From Hyphomicrobiales bacterium (GTDB taxonomy: Bacteria > Pseudomonadota > Alphaproteobacteria > Rhizobiales > Rhizobiaceae), in the NCBI GenBank assembly GCA_900466605.1, contig UBMU01000048.1, positions 1 through 57,639 on the forward strand: a DNA stretch of 57,639 nucleotides, given 5' to 3'. A program made the translations under genes and the position numbers. The notes under the pieces are model-generated. The model ran no database searches and was not told the origin of the DNA. It saw nothing but the letters and a program-made list of their open reading frames with translations. This document shows, piece after piece, positions 35,278 through 43,735 of the stretch (the first letter of the stretch is position 1; every line of letters begins with the position of its first letter).

Positions 35278-36246
35278 TTAAAGGCCATTATCCTTCATGA
35301 TTTGCGCTGCGTTGTCCTTGGTGACCTTCATGGTATCAAGGGTAACCGTCTTTTCGATCTTCTCGCCGTTCAAGAACTTTATCGCCTGACGGAGACCTTC
35401 AGCGCCTGGCGTCGCATAGAGGAAGGTTGCGCTGAGTTCGCCATTGTTGACCCAGGTCACGCCTTCGCCGGGCAGAGCATCAATGCCGATGAACTTTATA
35501 TCCTTCTCACGGCCGGCATCCTTGGCCGCAAGATAGGCGCCGTAGGCCATGGGATCATTGTGGCCATAGACGAGATCGATCTTTTCATTATTGCGTAGTG
35601 CAGTTGCCATGATGTTATAGGCCTGATCCTGCTTCCAGTCGCCTGATTGCTGATCCAAAAGGTTCTTAATGCCAGGCTCTTTGTCAGTGAACTCGTGGAA
35701 CCCGTCGTGTCGATCATGTGCCGGCTGTGTTCCCATTCCACCCCATATCTCGACAATGTTCCCCTGCGCCTTGCCTTTCCCACCTAGCAGCTCCACAGCA
35801 TATTCGCCCGCCGCCCGGCCTATCAGTTTATTGTCACCGCCGACAAACTGATTGTACTTGTCTGTCTCGACGTTGCGATCAAGGACGAATACCGGTATTT
35901 TTGCGTCGATCGCTTGCTGGACAACGCCGGTCAAGCCCGCCGATTCCTTCGGAGAGACGAGCAGCGCGTCGACCTCCTGACGGATCAGATTTTCGACATC
36001 CGCCACCTGCTTCTCAGTTTTGTCTTCCCCATCAGTAATGATCAGCTCGACCTCAGGATGCTTTGCAGCTTCGGCGACGATGTCCTTGTTAAATTGTGCG
36101 CGCCAAGGCTCGATCGTGGTCGCTTGTGAGAATCCAATGCGCCACTTTTTGTCCTGTGCATTTGCATGCCCGGCCGGGACGAGTGCAGTCGTTGCGCCAA
36201 TTGCTGCGATGATCAATGCCAGTTTCATCATTTCTCGACGTTTCAT
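35278..36246 (-). CDS. Sugar ABC transporter substrate-binding protein (ribose-type)
   Basis: 322 residues. Signal peptide MKRREMMKLALIIAAIGATTALVPAGHA, then a periplasmic binding-protein type 1 fold: IGFSQATTIEPWRAQFNKDI, LLVSPKESAGLTGVVQQAID, FVLDRNVETDKYNQFVGGDN and IDALPGEGVTWVNNG. The family binds monosaccharides and delivers them to the RbsC-like permease. It overlaps the permease stop by four bases, with GGAGG inside the permease end as ribosome site, and is the last gene of the operon, which is unusual because binding proteins often come first. The ligand is not predictable. Confidence 0.9.
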   Translation of the reverse strand: MKRREMMKLALIIAAIGATTALVPAGHANAQDKKWRIGFSQATTIEPWRAQFNKDIVAEAAKHPEVELIITDGEDKTEKQVADVENLIRQEVDALLVSPKESAGLTGVVQQAIDAKIPVFVLDRNVETDKYNQFVGGDNKLIGRAAGEYAVELLGGKGKAQGNIVEIWGGMGTQPAHDRHDGFHEFTDKEPGIKNLLDQQSGDWKQDQAYNIMATALRNNEKIDLVYGHNDPMAYGAYLAAKDAGREKDIKFIGIDALPGEGVTWVNNGELSATFLYATPGAEGLRQAIKFLNGEKIEKTVTLDTMKVTKDNAAQIMKDNGL

Positions 36247-37559
36247 TTTTCGTTTCCTCCCAATGTTAGAGACACAGTCTCTCGCGACGTTCGCTCCTCC
36301 GCGGACGTTTCCCTTTGCACTGGTCGGCGGCTTGACGGCCGTAGGTGGCCAAGAATATCGCCGACATTGCGCTCCTGTACGAGCACCGTGCCAATGATAA
36401 TTGCGCCTTTCAGCACCAACTGAAGATTGGAGTTAATGTTGTGCAGTTGCAGGATGTTTGACAGCAACCCAAAAATCAACACGCCGCAAAATGTTCCAGC
36501 AAGGCTACCCCGGCCCCCCATTAGGCTAGTGCCACCAATGACGACCGCTGCGATGGCATCCAATTCGAGTCCGGCGCCGGCATCAGGCTTCCCTTGCCTG
36601 TATTGCGCCACATAGAGCACCGCTGCGATGCCAGCCAGGAGGCCGGAGATTGCATAGGTTGCGATCTTGACACGACCCGCATTGATGCCGGACAGCCTTG
36701 CCGCCTCTTCATTGCCTCCAATTGCATAGACATAGCGGCCAAAGGGTGTGAGCCGTAGCACGGCTCCATAGATCATGATTGCAATGATGAAGAAGATGCC
36801 GGGCATCGGAACGATGCCGAAAACCAACTGTCTCAGACCGTCGAAATCCGCAGTCGCATTTGATCCGGTATATACAGGTAAAACCGCGTTGTTCTGTCCC
36901 GCAGTCAAGCGGGCAACACCGAGCGCTGACACCATCATGGCCAGCGTCACGATGAAGGGCTGGAGCCGGCCGGCGACGATAATGAAGCCATTGATCGCGC
37001 CGAAGAGAAGGCCGACAGAAGGCGCCACGAGGAGGACGCCCAAAACACCGAATTTCGTCTGGAGCTGCGGTAAGAGAAAAGCAAGGACGAGCCCAGAAAG
37101 GATAACCCCGACGGCCGCCGGAATGACGGTCCCCCGCAAAAAATCCAATTGGATATCCCGGTTGATCACCCCGGCTGCCCGCGATTTCTCCAAATTTATG
37201 AAGATGAAGCGAACAATCACCACCCCAACCACCAATACCGCAACAGCAACGGAAGGCAGGCCGAGGAATGCAGCTGGCGTGACGCCAGGCACCGTTAGAA
37301 GCATTGCACAGACCACACTGCAGATTGCCATCAGAGATCCGACCGAAAGATCGATGCCTCCGGTGATGATGACTGCTGTCATGCCGGTAGCGATAAGACC
37401 GGTCGTTGAAACCTGCCGTAACACGTCAAGGAGATTGCCCGAGGAAAGGAATATGTTCTTCCCTGAAGAGGTGACCGGCGACGAGAGTACGCCAACGAGA
37501 AAAATGGCAATAAGGCCCCAATACAGCTTGGTTCGGGAGATTAGCTTCCAGACAGTCAT
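36243..37559 (-). CDS. Sugar ABC transporter permease (RbsC-like)
   Basis: 438 residues with about ten hydrophobic segments and the family motifs GGIDLSVGSLMAI and GGTSLMGGRGSLAGTFCGVL, the latter facing the ATPase. It is longer than RbsC (about 320 residues) because of an extra segment at about 115-165 (FINLEKSRAAGVINRDIQ) and a polar C-terminal tail. XylH-type xylose permeases also have such an insert, so a pentose substrate is possible. It overlaps both neighbours by four bases. Confidence 0.9.
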   Translation of the reverse strand: MTVWKLISRTKLYWGLIAIFLVGVLSSPVTSSGKNIFLSSGNLLDVLRQVSTTGLIATGMTAVIITGGIDLSVGSLMAICSVVCAMLLTVPGVTPAAFLGLPSVAVAVLVVGVVIVRFIFINLEKSRAAGVINRDIQLDFLRGTVIPAAVGVILSGLVLAFLLPQLQTKFGVLGVLLVAPSVGLLFGAINGFIIVAGRLQPFIVTLAMMVSALGVARLTAGQNNAVLPVYTGSNATADFDGLRQLVFGIVPMPGIFFIIAIMIYGAVLRLTPFGRYVYAIGGNEEAARLSGINAGRVKIATYAISGLLAGIAAVLYVAQYRQGKPDAGAGLELDAIAAVVIGGTSLMGGRGSLAGTFCGVLIFGLLSNILQLHNINSNLQLVLKGAIIIGTVLVQERNVGDILGHLRPSSRRPVQRETSAEERTSRETVSLTLGGNEK

Positions 37560-39148
37560 GCGGCGGGCCTTCCATGGCGCGCAGCGCGTGGCGCTGCCAA
37601 CTGCATGATGCGCTCTTCGCTCGCCTCTGCTCGGGTAAGGATACCCCTCTGGTGGCCCTCTGACATCACCAGAATACGGTCGGCCAAATAGAGAAGCTCT
37701 GGCAATTCGGAACTTACGACAACGATGGCAAGGCCCTCTGCTGCGAGCTTGAAAATGAGATCGTAGATTTCGCGCTTCGCCCCCACGTCGATGCCACGTG
37801 TCGGCTCGTCAAGGAGAAGGATGCTGGGGCGCGTGGCCAGCCATTTCCCAATCACAACTTTTTGTTGGTTTCCACCCGATAGCGTACCTGCCACCTGATC
37901 GATCCCTGCGCACCGTACACCGAGCGCATCGACAGCCTCGCGAGCCAAGGCTGCCTCCCTTTTGAACCCGCGAAAGGCAAACCGCGCGATCCGGCCAACC
38001 AGGGGCAGCGCAACGTTGTCGGCTATAGAGTCGCGAAGGTGTAGCCCCTGGGTCTTGCGATCCTCGGTGACAAGTGCCATTCCAAGGCGGCGCGCGTCGA
38101 GCGGCGAACGGATGTCAACCTGCCTTCCGTTTATATGAACGGTGCCTTGCCGACGTCCGTTGCTGCACCCGAAGAGAGCCTCCAGTATCTCCGTTCGGCC
38201 GGCGCCAAGGAGCCCGCCAATGCCAAGGATCTCGCTAGAGCTTACCTCGAAACCAACGCCGTTCAGGACTGCGCGCCATCCATGTCGGTCAGGCACGGAA
38301 AGGCAAAGTCCGTCAACCGACAGCACCGGAAGGTTGCCTGCAGTGTGACCGTTGCGTGGCGCCTCCAGAAGACTGCGGCCGACCATCGCGGCAATGATCT
38401 TGTCTTCTCCAAGTTCGCTCATCGGTCTGGTCCAGACATGACGACCATCGCGAAAGACAGTGACGCGGTCGCTTAGGTGCATGACCTCATCGATCCGATG
38501 AGAAATGTAAACAATGCCAACGCCAGCGGCCGCAAGCTGGCGCACGATCTTGAATAGGCGCTCACACTCACCGGGTGACAGTGCTGATGTTGGTTCGTCC
38601 ATAATCAGAATGCGAGCTTCGATCGACAGCGCCTTTGCGATCTCGACCAACTGCTGTTCGCCGACACGCAAGGAGGAGACACGCCGTTCGGGGTCGATGT
38701 CCACCCCAAGGCGCTGCAGAAGGAGCCTGGCGGCTTGCACGCCTGCCTTGCCGTTGACGAATAGGCCTGCGATCAACCGCTCTCTTCCCAGGAAGATGTT
38801 TTCAGCCACACTGAGATCGGGCACGAGATTGAGTTCCTGGTGTATGATTGCGATGCCGGCAGCTTCCGCGTCCCTGACGCTTGCAAACCGGACAGGGATG
38901 CCATCGATGCCAAGAACACCGTCATAGTCCTGGTAGACCCCGGAAAGGATCTTCATCAGCGTTGACTTCCCGGCGCCATTTTCTCCCATGAGCGCGTGGA
39001 TTTCGCCTGGTCTCAGGTCGAAACGCACGTCCTTCAAAGCGCTGACAGCGCCAAATGCTTTGGAAATCGCTTCCGCCGTCAGCACCGCGCGGTCGGCAGG
39101 CCTGCTCGAATTATCTGAAAAGACTTGCTTCGAACCTTCATCGCGCAT
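37556..39148 (-). CDS. Sugar ABC transporter ATP-binding protein (RbsA/XylG-like, two ATPase domains)
   Basis: 530 residues with two ATPase domains. The first has GENGAGKST, LRVGEQQLVEI and ILIMDEPTSAL. The second is degenerate at Walker A (GIGGLLGAGRTEIL) but has LSGGNQQKVVIGKWL and LLLDEPTRGIDVGAK, the usual state in this family. It powers sugar import. It is the first gene of the operon; GGGAGG lies about eleven bases before the ATG. Two LacI-type operators lie in the gap to the divergent repressor gene. Confidence 0.92.
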   Translation of the reverse strand: MRDEGSKQVFSDNSSRPADRAVLTAEAISKAFGAVSALKDVRFDLRPGEIHALMGENGAGKSTLMKILSGVYQDYDGVLGIDGIPVRFASVRDAEAAGIAIIHQELNLVPDLSVAENIFLGRERLIAGLFVNGKAGVQAARLLLQRLGVDIDPERRVSSLRVGEQQLVEIAKALSIEARILIMDEPTSALSPGECERLFKIVRQLAAAGVGIVYISHRIDEVMHLSDRVTVFRDGRHVWTRPMSELGEDKIIAAMVGRSLLEAPRNGHTAGNLPVLSVDGLCLSVPDRHGWRAVLNGVGFEVSSSEILGIGGLLGAGRTEILEALFGCSNGRRQGTVHINGRQVDIRSPLDARRLGMALVTEDRKTQGLHLRDSIADNVALPLVGRIARFAFRGFKREAALAREAVDALGVRCAGIDQVAGTLSGGNQQKVVIGKWLATRPSILLLDEPTRGIDVGAKREIYDLIFKLAAEGLAIVVVSSELPELLYLADRILVMSEGHQRGILTRAEASEERIMQLAAPRAARHGRPAA

Positions 39149-39207
39149 GACGTTGGCAGCCTCCCTGCGCCTACATCCGACGATTTATCCTTATCGATGG
39201 GAACCTT

Positions 39208-39225
39208 ATTCGAAACGTTTAGAAT
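39208..39225. promoter_or_regulatory. LacI-type operator 1
   Basis: ATTCGAAACGTTTAGAAT is a near-perfect palindrome with the central AAACGTTT typical of LacI/GalR-family sites. It lies about 60 bases upstream of the ABC transporter start, in position to block its promoter. Confidence 0.75.
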
Positions 39226-39308
39226 ATGTCAAGAAGCTCATATTTCCTATTTTGCAGGCAATATTGCGCAATCGCATCCCGTCAAATACAATTTGGCAAT
39301 TGGCATAT

Positions 39309-39320
39309 CGAAACGTTTCG
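39309..39320. promoter_or_regulatory. LacI-type operator 2
   Basis: CGAAACGTTTCG is a perfect 12-base palindrome sharing CGAAACGTTT with operator 1, centred 98 bases from it and just before the repressor start at 39329. Two sites this far apart fit DNA looping and autoregulation. Confidence 0.75.
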
Positions 39321-39328
39321 GTGAAGAA

Positions 39329-40387
39329 ATGCAACTCCGGCGCAAAGGTACCCGAAGGTCGCCAACAATGTTGGATGTCGCGCAATCGGCGGGCGTTTCT
39401 GTCGCCACGGTATCAGCCGTGGTAAATAGTTCGGCGCCGGTGAGCCCGGAGCTTCGCAGCCGGATCGAGATGGCAATTGAGCAGATCGGCTATAAGCGCA
39501 ACACCATTGCGCGCAGCTTGAAGATTGGAACGACCCGCACTATCGGACTAATCGTCGCTGATATCACCAATCCATTCTTCACGGATGTGGTCTCTGTGAT
39601 TCAGGACGTGTTGCACCGAGCTGGCTACGCGGTGATGCTCTGCTGTAACGACGAGGATACCAGACTTCAGGATGAACAGATTGACCTGCTTCTTGACCGT
39701 ATGGTCGATGGATTGATCATCGCGCCCGCGGGCGAAGACGCTCATCTGAGCCGTATCCTCGCCAGCACCAAAACGCCCACCGTCTTGATTGATCGGCTGT
39801 GCGATGGGGTTGAGAGCGACGCAGTCGTCCTGGACAACCGCCGTGCTGTTCACGATGCCACCGCATACATGCTGAACCTTGGACATCGCCGTATCGGATA
39901 TATCTCTGGATCGCTTGCGACATCCACCGGGCGCGAACGTCTTGCCGGCTACCGCGCCGCGCTCGACGCGGAGGCCATCGTCTTCGAGGAAAACCTCGTG
40001 CAGATTGGCAATTTTCGAGAGAAAGACGCCTACAAGGCGGCGATGCAACTCCTTATCCGGGCCGATCGGCCAACAGCAATTTTTTCCGCCAACAACCTGA
40101 TGGTGATTGGGGTGATGAAGGCTATCCGCGACATTGGGCTGCGCTGCCCGGAAGAAATCTCCGTCGTCAGTTTCGACGACTTTCCGTGGGCCGACGTTTT
40201 TCAGCCTCACCTCACAACAATTGCCCAACCCGTCCAGGCTATCGGAGAGCAAGCGGCACAGCTCCTCATCGACCGGCTTTCGGGAAAGGAAGTTGAGGCG
40301 CCCCGTCGACTGATGCTTCAGGGACGCTTGATAATTCGAGATTCTTGCCGGCCGGTTCCGATCGTAACGACCCGAACCACGGCGTAA
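39329..40387 (+). CDS. LacI-family transcriptional regulator of the sugar transporter
   Basis: 352 residues. The N-terminal helix-turn-helix TMLDVAQSAGVSVATVSAVVN and hinge YKRNTIARSLK are followed by a periplasmic-binding-like sensor (TIGLIVADITNPFFTDVV, LIDRLCDGVESDAVVLDN, VVSFDDFPWADVFQP). The frame is open to 39125, but ATG 39329 starts just before the DNA-binding domain. It is divergent from the ABC operon. Binding of the imported sugar probably releases it from the two operators. Confidence 0.9.
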   Translation: MQLRRKGTRRSPTMLDVAQSAGVSVATVSAVVNSSAPVSPELRSRIEMAIEQIGYKRNTIARSLKIGTTRTIGLIVADITNPFFTDVVSVIQDVLHRAGYAVMLCCNDEDTRLQDEQIDLLLDRMVDGLIIAPAGEDAHLSRILASTKTPTVLIDRLCDGVESDAVVLDNRRAVHDATAYMLNLGHRRIGYISGSLATSTGRERLAGYRAALDAEAIVFEENLVQIGNFREKDAYKAAMQLLIRADRPTAIFSANNLMVIGVMKAIRDIGLRCPEEISVVSFDDFPWADVFQPHLTTIAQPVQAIGEQAAQLLIDRLSGKEVEAPRRLMLQGRLIIRDSCRPVPIVTTRTTA

Positions 40388-40815
40388 GCTTGCCGTAGGA
40401 ACTCGACGGCCTCCCACTCCGCTAAGGGACCGCCAAGTACCGCGTACGTCGTTGAATGTATTTAAACGCTGCCGTCGATCCTGTATTTGAATTCATCGAG
40501 AGGGTGCAGGACGTGGACCATGCTCCACTTTCAACAGTCAGTAACACGAGACACCCGCATAGTGGAAAACCTACCTGAGCTAGGGAAGGAGGCCGACATC
40601 CCACTTTGATCGTATTGAAGCCTGGAAGGCATGAGCAATGTTCAACGCCCTGTGGGCGCAGCTTGTCCAAGGGCAATTCACCGTCGTCCTGCTCTCGCAG
40701 AGGTTTCCAAACGTGACCATTTCGCCTGCAACCCGCGACTGCGAATGGGTCACTACGTCCTCGACCATCGCAAGGGAGCGGAGGTAAAGCATCCAGAATT
40801 CCTCGCGCGATTTTT
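40388..40815. other. Intergenic region after the LacI gene
   Basis: About 430 bases with no gene I can support. One 49-codon plus-strand frame at about 40644-40793 (MFNALWAQLVQGQF) has GGAAGG seven bases upstream, but the rest does not look protein-like. Confidence 0.3.
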
Positions 40816-41019
40816 TCAAAGTATCCAGATCGGTCGTGCTTGCAAGCCTTGCGGTGTGCTCAGAAGCAAGCAGACAAAGCTTTGTCTGCTCCTCAACAAA
40901 GGGTGGCGAACCGAAAGCGCGCTTGCACTGGCAAACTGAAAGAGCCCGAACGCGACGGTAACGACGCCTATGAACATTATCGCAGATTTGACTGCATCGC
41001 CCCGCGTGTTGTCGCCCAT
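40816..41019 (-). CDS. Possible small membrane protein
   Basis: 67 codons starting MGDNTRGDAVKSAIMFIGVV, with one hydrophobic segment (IMFIGVVTVAFGLFQFA) near the N-terminus. The C-terminal 30 residues look non-native and overlap a perfect 22-base palindrome at 40869-40890, so the true gene may end elsewhere or be frameshifted. The ribosome site is poor. No family recognised. Confidence 0.35.
   Translation of the reverse strand: MGDNTRGDAVKSAIMFIGVVTVAFGLFQFASASALSVRHPLLRSRQSFVCLLLSTPQGLQARPIWIL
40869..40890. repeat. Perfect 22-base palindrome
   Basis: Half-site AGCAGACAAAG followed directly by its reverse complement CTTTGTCTGCT. It is too long to be expected by chance in a given spot. It could be an operator or a terminator-like hairpin, but no T-run follows on either strand. 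Confidence 0.6.
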
Positions 41020-41050
41020 TGTTAGCTCACTTAAAAAAGGAGCTCGAGGG

Positions 41051-41302
41051 TCAGGCACCGTTAAAGTGCCAATCCTTCGTTGGCCGTGACCCGTACCAAT
41101 CGTATAAGCCGACTTCATTCATCATTAGCACGAACGATCGTGCAGTCTCTTGCAGCGCCTCAAGATGTTCGTCAGTGACATCCGTGCTTTTCCCGGTTTC
41201 TGCATCAACCTGAAGCCAACGCTGGTCACCACGCCTTGCAGACACAATCAATGAAAGGCATTTTTCGTATTCTTGGCCAAGAAGCGATGCCAGGTTGTCC
41301 AT
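41051..41302 (-). CDS. Conserved-looking hypothetical protein, 83 residues
   Basis: Starts MDNLASLLGQEYEKCL; soluble, rich in acidic residues, with NEVGLYDWYGSRPTKDWHFNGA at the end. GGAGG lies eight bases before ATG 41302, which makes this start clear over the in-frame ATG at 41317. No family recognised. It is divergent from the gene at 41576, with an inverted repeat between them at 41359-41377. Confidence 0.65.
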   Translation of the reverse strand: MDNLASLLGQEYEKCLSLIVSARRGDQRWLQVDAETGKSTDVTDEHLEALQETARSFVLMMNEVGLYDWYGSRPTKDWHFNGA

Positions 41303-41358
41303 ACTGAAAGCCTCCATCCGAGGCCACTAAAGTAACTGGAATCAGTAAATTAGCAATG

Positions 41359-41377
41359 CGGTATATGCCGTATACCG
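41359..41377. promoter_or_regulatory. Inverted repeat between two divergent hypothetical genes
   Basis: CGGTATA (41359-41365) and TATACCG (41371-41377) pair perfectly across five bases. The position between divergent starts suggests an operator. Confidence 0.45.
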
Positions 41378-41575
41378 TTTGTCGACCCCGTGGGCTTTCT
41401 CGTGACCTAAGCCAAAAAGTTGAAATGGTTGCCGAATCCGCAACCACCAAAGGGGTTAAGATAGGTGGATTGCCTATCCCTAACCCACCTACGCCCTTTC
41501 GTGCGTCGATAATCCTACGAACGGATGAGGAGGGGGCAATGTAACTTTGGGCTGGCTGGCGATATTGTGTTGCCC

Positions 41576-41995
41576 ATGAACCTGATGAAGATCTTTTCCC
41601 CTCTCGATCCGCACAAAGCGGAGCTACCAGACGACCTCCTCGAATTGGGGCTCGACATACGTCGGCTCGGTGCTGCGCCACGTCGGGCTTTGTGGGATGA
41701 GCAAGTGCGGCTGACGAGAGAGGCAAGGTTAGCGCCTAGCCTGCTCGCCGTGCGGCTCTTTGTCTGGTATGTTACGGAGAGCAAACTCTTTGATCCTCGT
41801 GCGCTCGCACGGCCAGGTTCGCTCGGTCAGTCGATAGCCACTATGCGGAAATGGGCTTCCGGAGATAGCGTAATTGCTGCAATGGTCGAGATCGAGATCT
41901 CTTCTCTGAAGCTCTTCCTTTACCAGGTGTTCGAGAACGCCAACGCTCCGCGCAGCGCAATCCTTTCTGCACAAGAGCGACTTCTCGACGCCTGA
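41576..41995 (+). CDS. Hypothetical protein, 139 residues
   Basis: Starts MNLMKIFSPLDPHKAELPDD; helical, charged, with RRALWDEQVRLTREARLAPSLLAVRLFVWYV and EIEISSLKLFLYQVFENA. No signal peptide or catalytic motif is visible. The start is uncertain: the frame is open to ATG 41525, but neither start has a good ribosome site. Composition supports a real protein; function unknown. Confidence 0.5.
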   Translation: MNLMKIFSPLDPHKAELPDDLLELGLDIRRLGAAPRRALWDEQVRLTREARLAPSLLAVRLFVWYVTESKLFDPRALARPGSLGQSIATMRKWASGDSVIAAMVEIEISSLKLFLYQVFENANAPRSAILSAQERLLDA

Positions 41996-42103
41996 CCTGC
42001 CGATGCAGGGATCATAGTCGGCTAAGCGTTCGGTCATTTTGTGCGGCATTTGAACGAACTGTGGAATAGGCTAGAATTGCACCGGATCATCCGGGAGGCG
42101 AAA

Positions 42104-42306
42104 ATGCCCTGTACAACCCGCCTTGCAACGGTGGTCGCCGCTCCCGTCGTCGCTTCAGCACCAGCAAATGCAACGATAACAAGACCATCAGCGATATGAT
42201 GTATTTGTGGAGCCCATCCGCCCGCTATTCGCTGCAACCCCATCCCTACGAGAAGGACATGCTTCGGGAGTGGTTCCGCAACCTTCGTCAGGTTGGAGCC
42301 GTCTAG
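42104..42306 (+). pseudogene. Small secreted protein gene with a one-base frameshift
   Basis: The ATG at 42104 follows GGGAGG-CGAAA, an excellent ribosome site. The frame starts MPCTTRLATVVAAPVVASAP, a signal-peptide-like segment ending ANA, then hits a stop after 31 codons. Shifting one base gives NDNKTISDMMYLWSPSARYS and ends EWFRNLRQVGAV-stop at 42306, which joins sensibly to the first part. One base seems lost near 42175. TTGAAC and TAGAAT boxes 16 bases apart upstream could be its promoter. It may be decayed or a sequencing error; the family is not recognised. Confidence 0.5.
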
Positions 42307-42371
42307 GTTCTGACGCACTGTATCAGTCGTTGATGTGTTCTGAACCTCACCGATCTGGAGCGTAGTCGCCC

Positions 42372-42521
42372 TTACTTTTCTTCGACCGAAATGCCTTTCT
42401 CGCCAATGGAAATGTCGACACCGGACGGCTTGGACTCCTCTCGGAAGATGTAGATGCCCATGCCGATTACCACCACGAGCAAAGCGCCGATTACAAAGAA
42501 AAGACCATTCCGATTGTTCAT
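42372..42521 (-). CDS. Small single-helix membrane protein, 49 residues
   Basis: MNNRNGLFFVIGALLVVVIG and the following YIFREESK give one membrane helix after a short polar start, then a polar tail VDISIGEKGISVEEK. AAGGGG lies about seven bases before ATG 42521. Similar short proteins are familiar to me from rhizobial genomes, but without an assigned function. Confidence 0.65.
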   Translation of the reverse strand: MNNRNGLFFVIGALLVVVIGMGIYIFREESKPSGVDISIGEKGISVEEK

Positions 42522-42759
42522 TCCATTCCCCTTGTTGCAGACCTCGTCAAATAGGCTCGAAAGCAGGAATGACAATGGGATTGGCGAGCACATTGCGCCT
42601 TATCCAGCGGTACAGCCGCGAATCTATGTCCCTGCGACGCCAAGGGTCATGAGCGGAGAACGCCCCCGAGTTGCCGGCAGTTTTGTGAAAGCGGCCACAG
42701 AGCAACAACTTCTTTTCTGTTCGCGCGCTGCAATCGTTGATCGGCTGGAGCGACACTCT

Positions 42760-43590
42760 CTAACGTATATTATTAATCTCTATATCAATCTTAGATTGTG
42801 TATATGGCTTCCCAACGCGATGCAGCTCGAGCTCCGAACCTTCCGGCAATTCGGCATAGCCCGTGGCAAGAAGGATGGGAAGGTTTGGTCGCACATCACC
42901 TGCCGCCTTTGCCAGTTGTGCTCCATCCATACTCGGCATTGAATAGTTGGTAGTCATCAAATCGATCGGAGTCTGGGTCGCAAGTACGTTCAGTGCTCCC
43001 GATGCTGCACCTTTGTGACCAAGATCTTCCAACATGTCGACTGTGCTCATCGTGATGAGCGCATCATCGTCAACAATGAGAATGCTCACCGACCTATGCT
43101 GTGACTGGGGTTTGACATTTAACTGCTGTGATTCCTCTATCTTGAGTTCGGTTACGGGCAGCCATAGGTCGGCAGTTGTTCCAGAGCCAACCGAACTTGA
43201 TAGCCGAAGCGCCCCATTGAGCTGAACCGCAAGCCCTAGCCCATTCCCTTGCCAAGTTCCTTGGCCGAAAAGAATGGGTCTATTGCGCGGCTGCGTGTTT
43301 CGCGATCCATTCCTTTTCCAGTACCCGCTGGGAGGCAAATCCTCGGAGGGCCTTGTATCGCGTTATAGCGCAAGCCGATCACAATTGTGCCACCCTCGGA
43401 CATAGCATCGCGTACGTTCACAACGAGGTTCAGTAAAGCAAGCTCCACCTGGTTGGTGTCAATGAGAGCCGGAGGCAAATCACCGGCAGGCCTTTGCAGA
43501 TATTGATTGCGCTGCCAACCGATCGCGCCATCAGGTCGTGCATACTGTCGACCAGCATAACCAGATCGGTGGGTCGGATATGAAGCCAGG
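42760..43590 (-). pseudogene. Decayed hybrid histidine kinase (ATPase domain plus receiver)
   Basis: Pieces of one hybrid kinase appear in shifting frames: PTDLVMLVDSMHDLMARSVG (from about 43580), then LPPALIDTNQVELALLNLVV with the N-box, GMDRETRSRAIDPFFSAKE, then after another shift GLGLAVQLNGALRLSSSVGSG and a receiver domain SILIVDDDALITMSTVDML. The receiver site reads TTNYSMPSMDG, with asparagine where the phospho-acceptor aspartate should be. At least two frameshifts and missing sensor and H-box parts show that the gene is dead. Confidence 0.75.
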
Positions 43591-43735
43591 CTTTTCAGAT
43601 GGGGACGCAGCTCGACGCGGCTTTGGGCGATCCTTACGCCTCCGGATTCGCAAAAGTCCGCCCGTATGCTGGAACCGGCTCCAACCTGCGCCCATCCTTG
43701 GAGATGGATGAGATGGACGCAGGAGCTGCCCGCAT

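Noticed and set aside
39548..40417. 289-codon minus-strand frame
   Set aside because: Antisense to the LacI gene; no motifs.
40397..40422. GGAAC-N17-CGCT resembling an EcfG promoter
   Set aside because: The -10 box departs from CGTT and no plus-strand gene follows.
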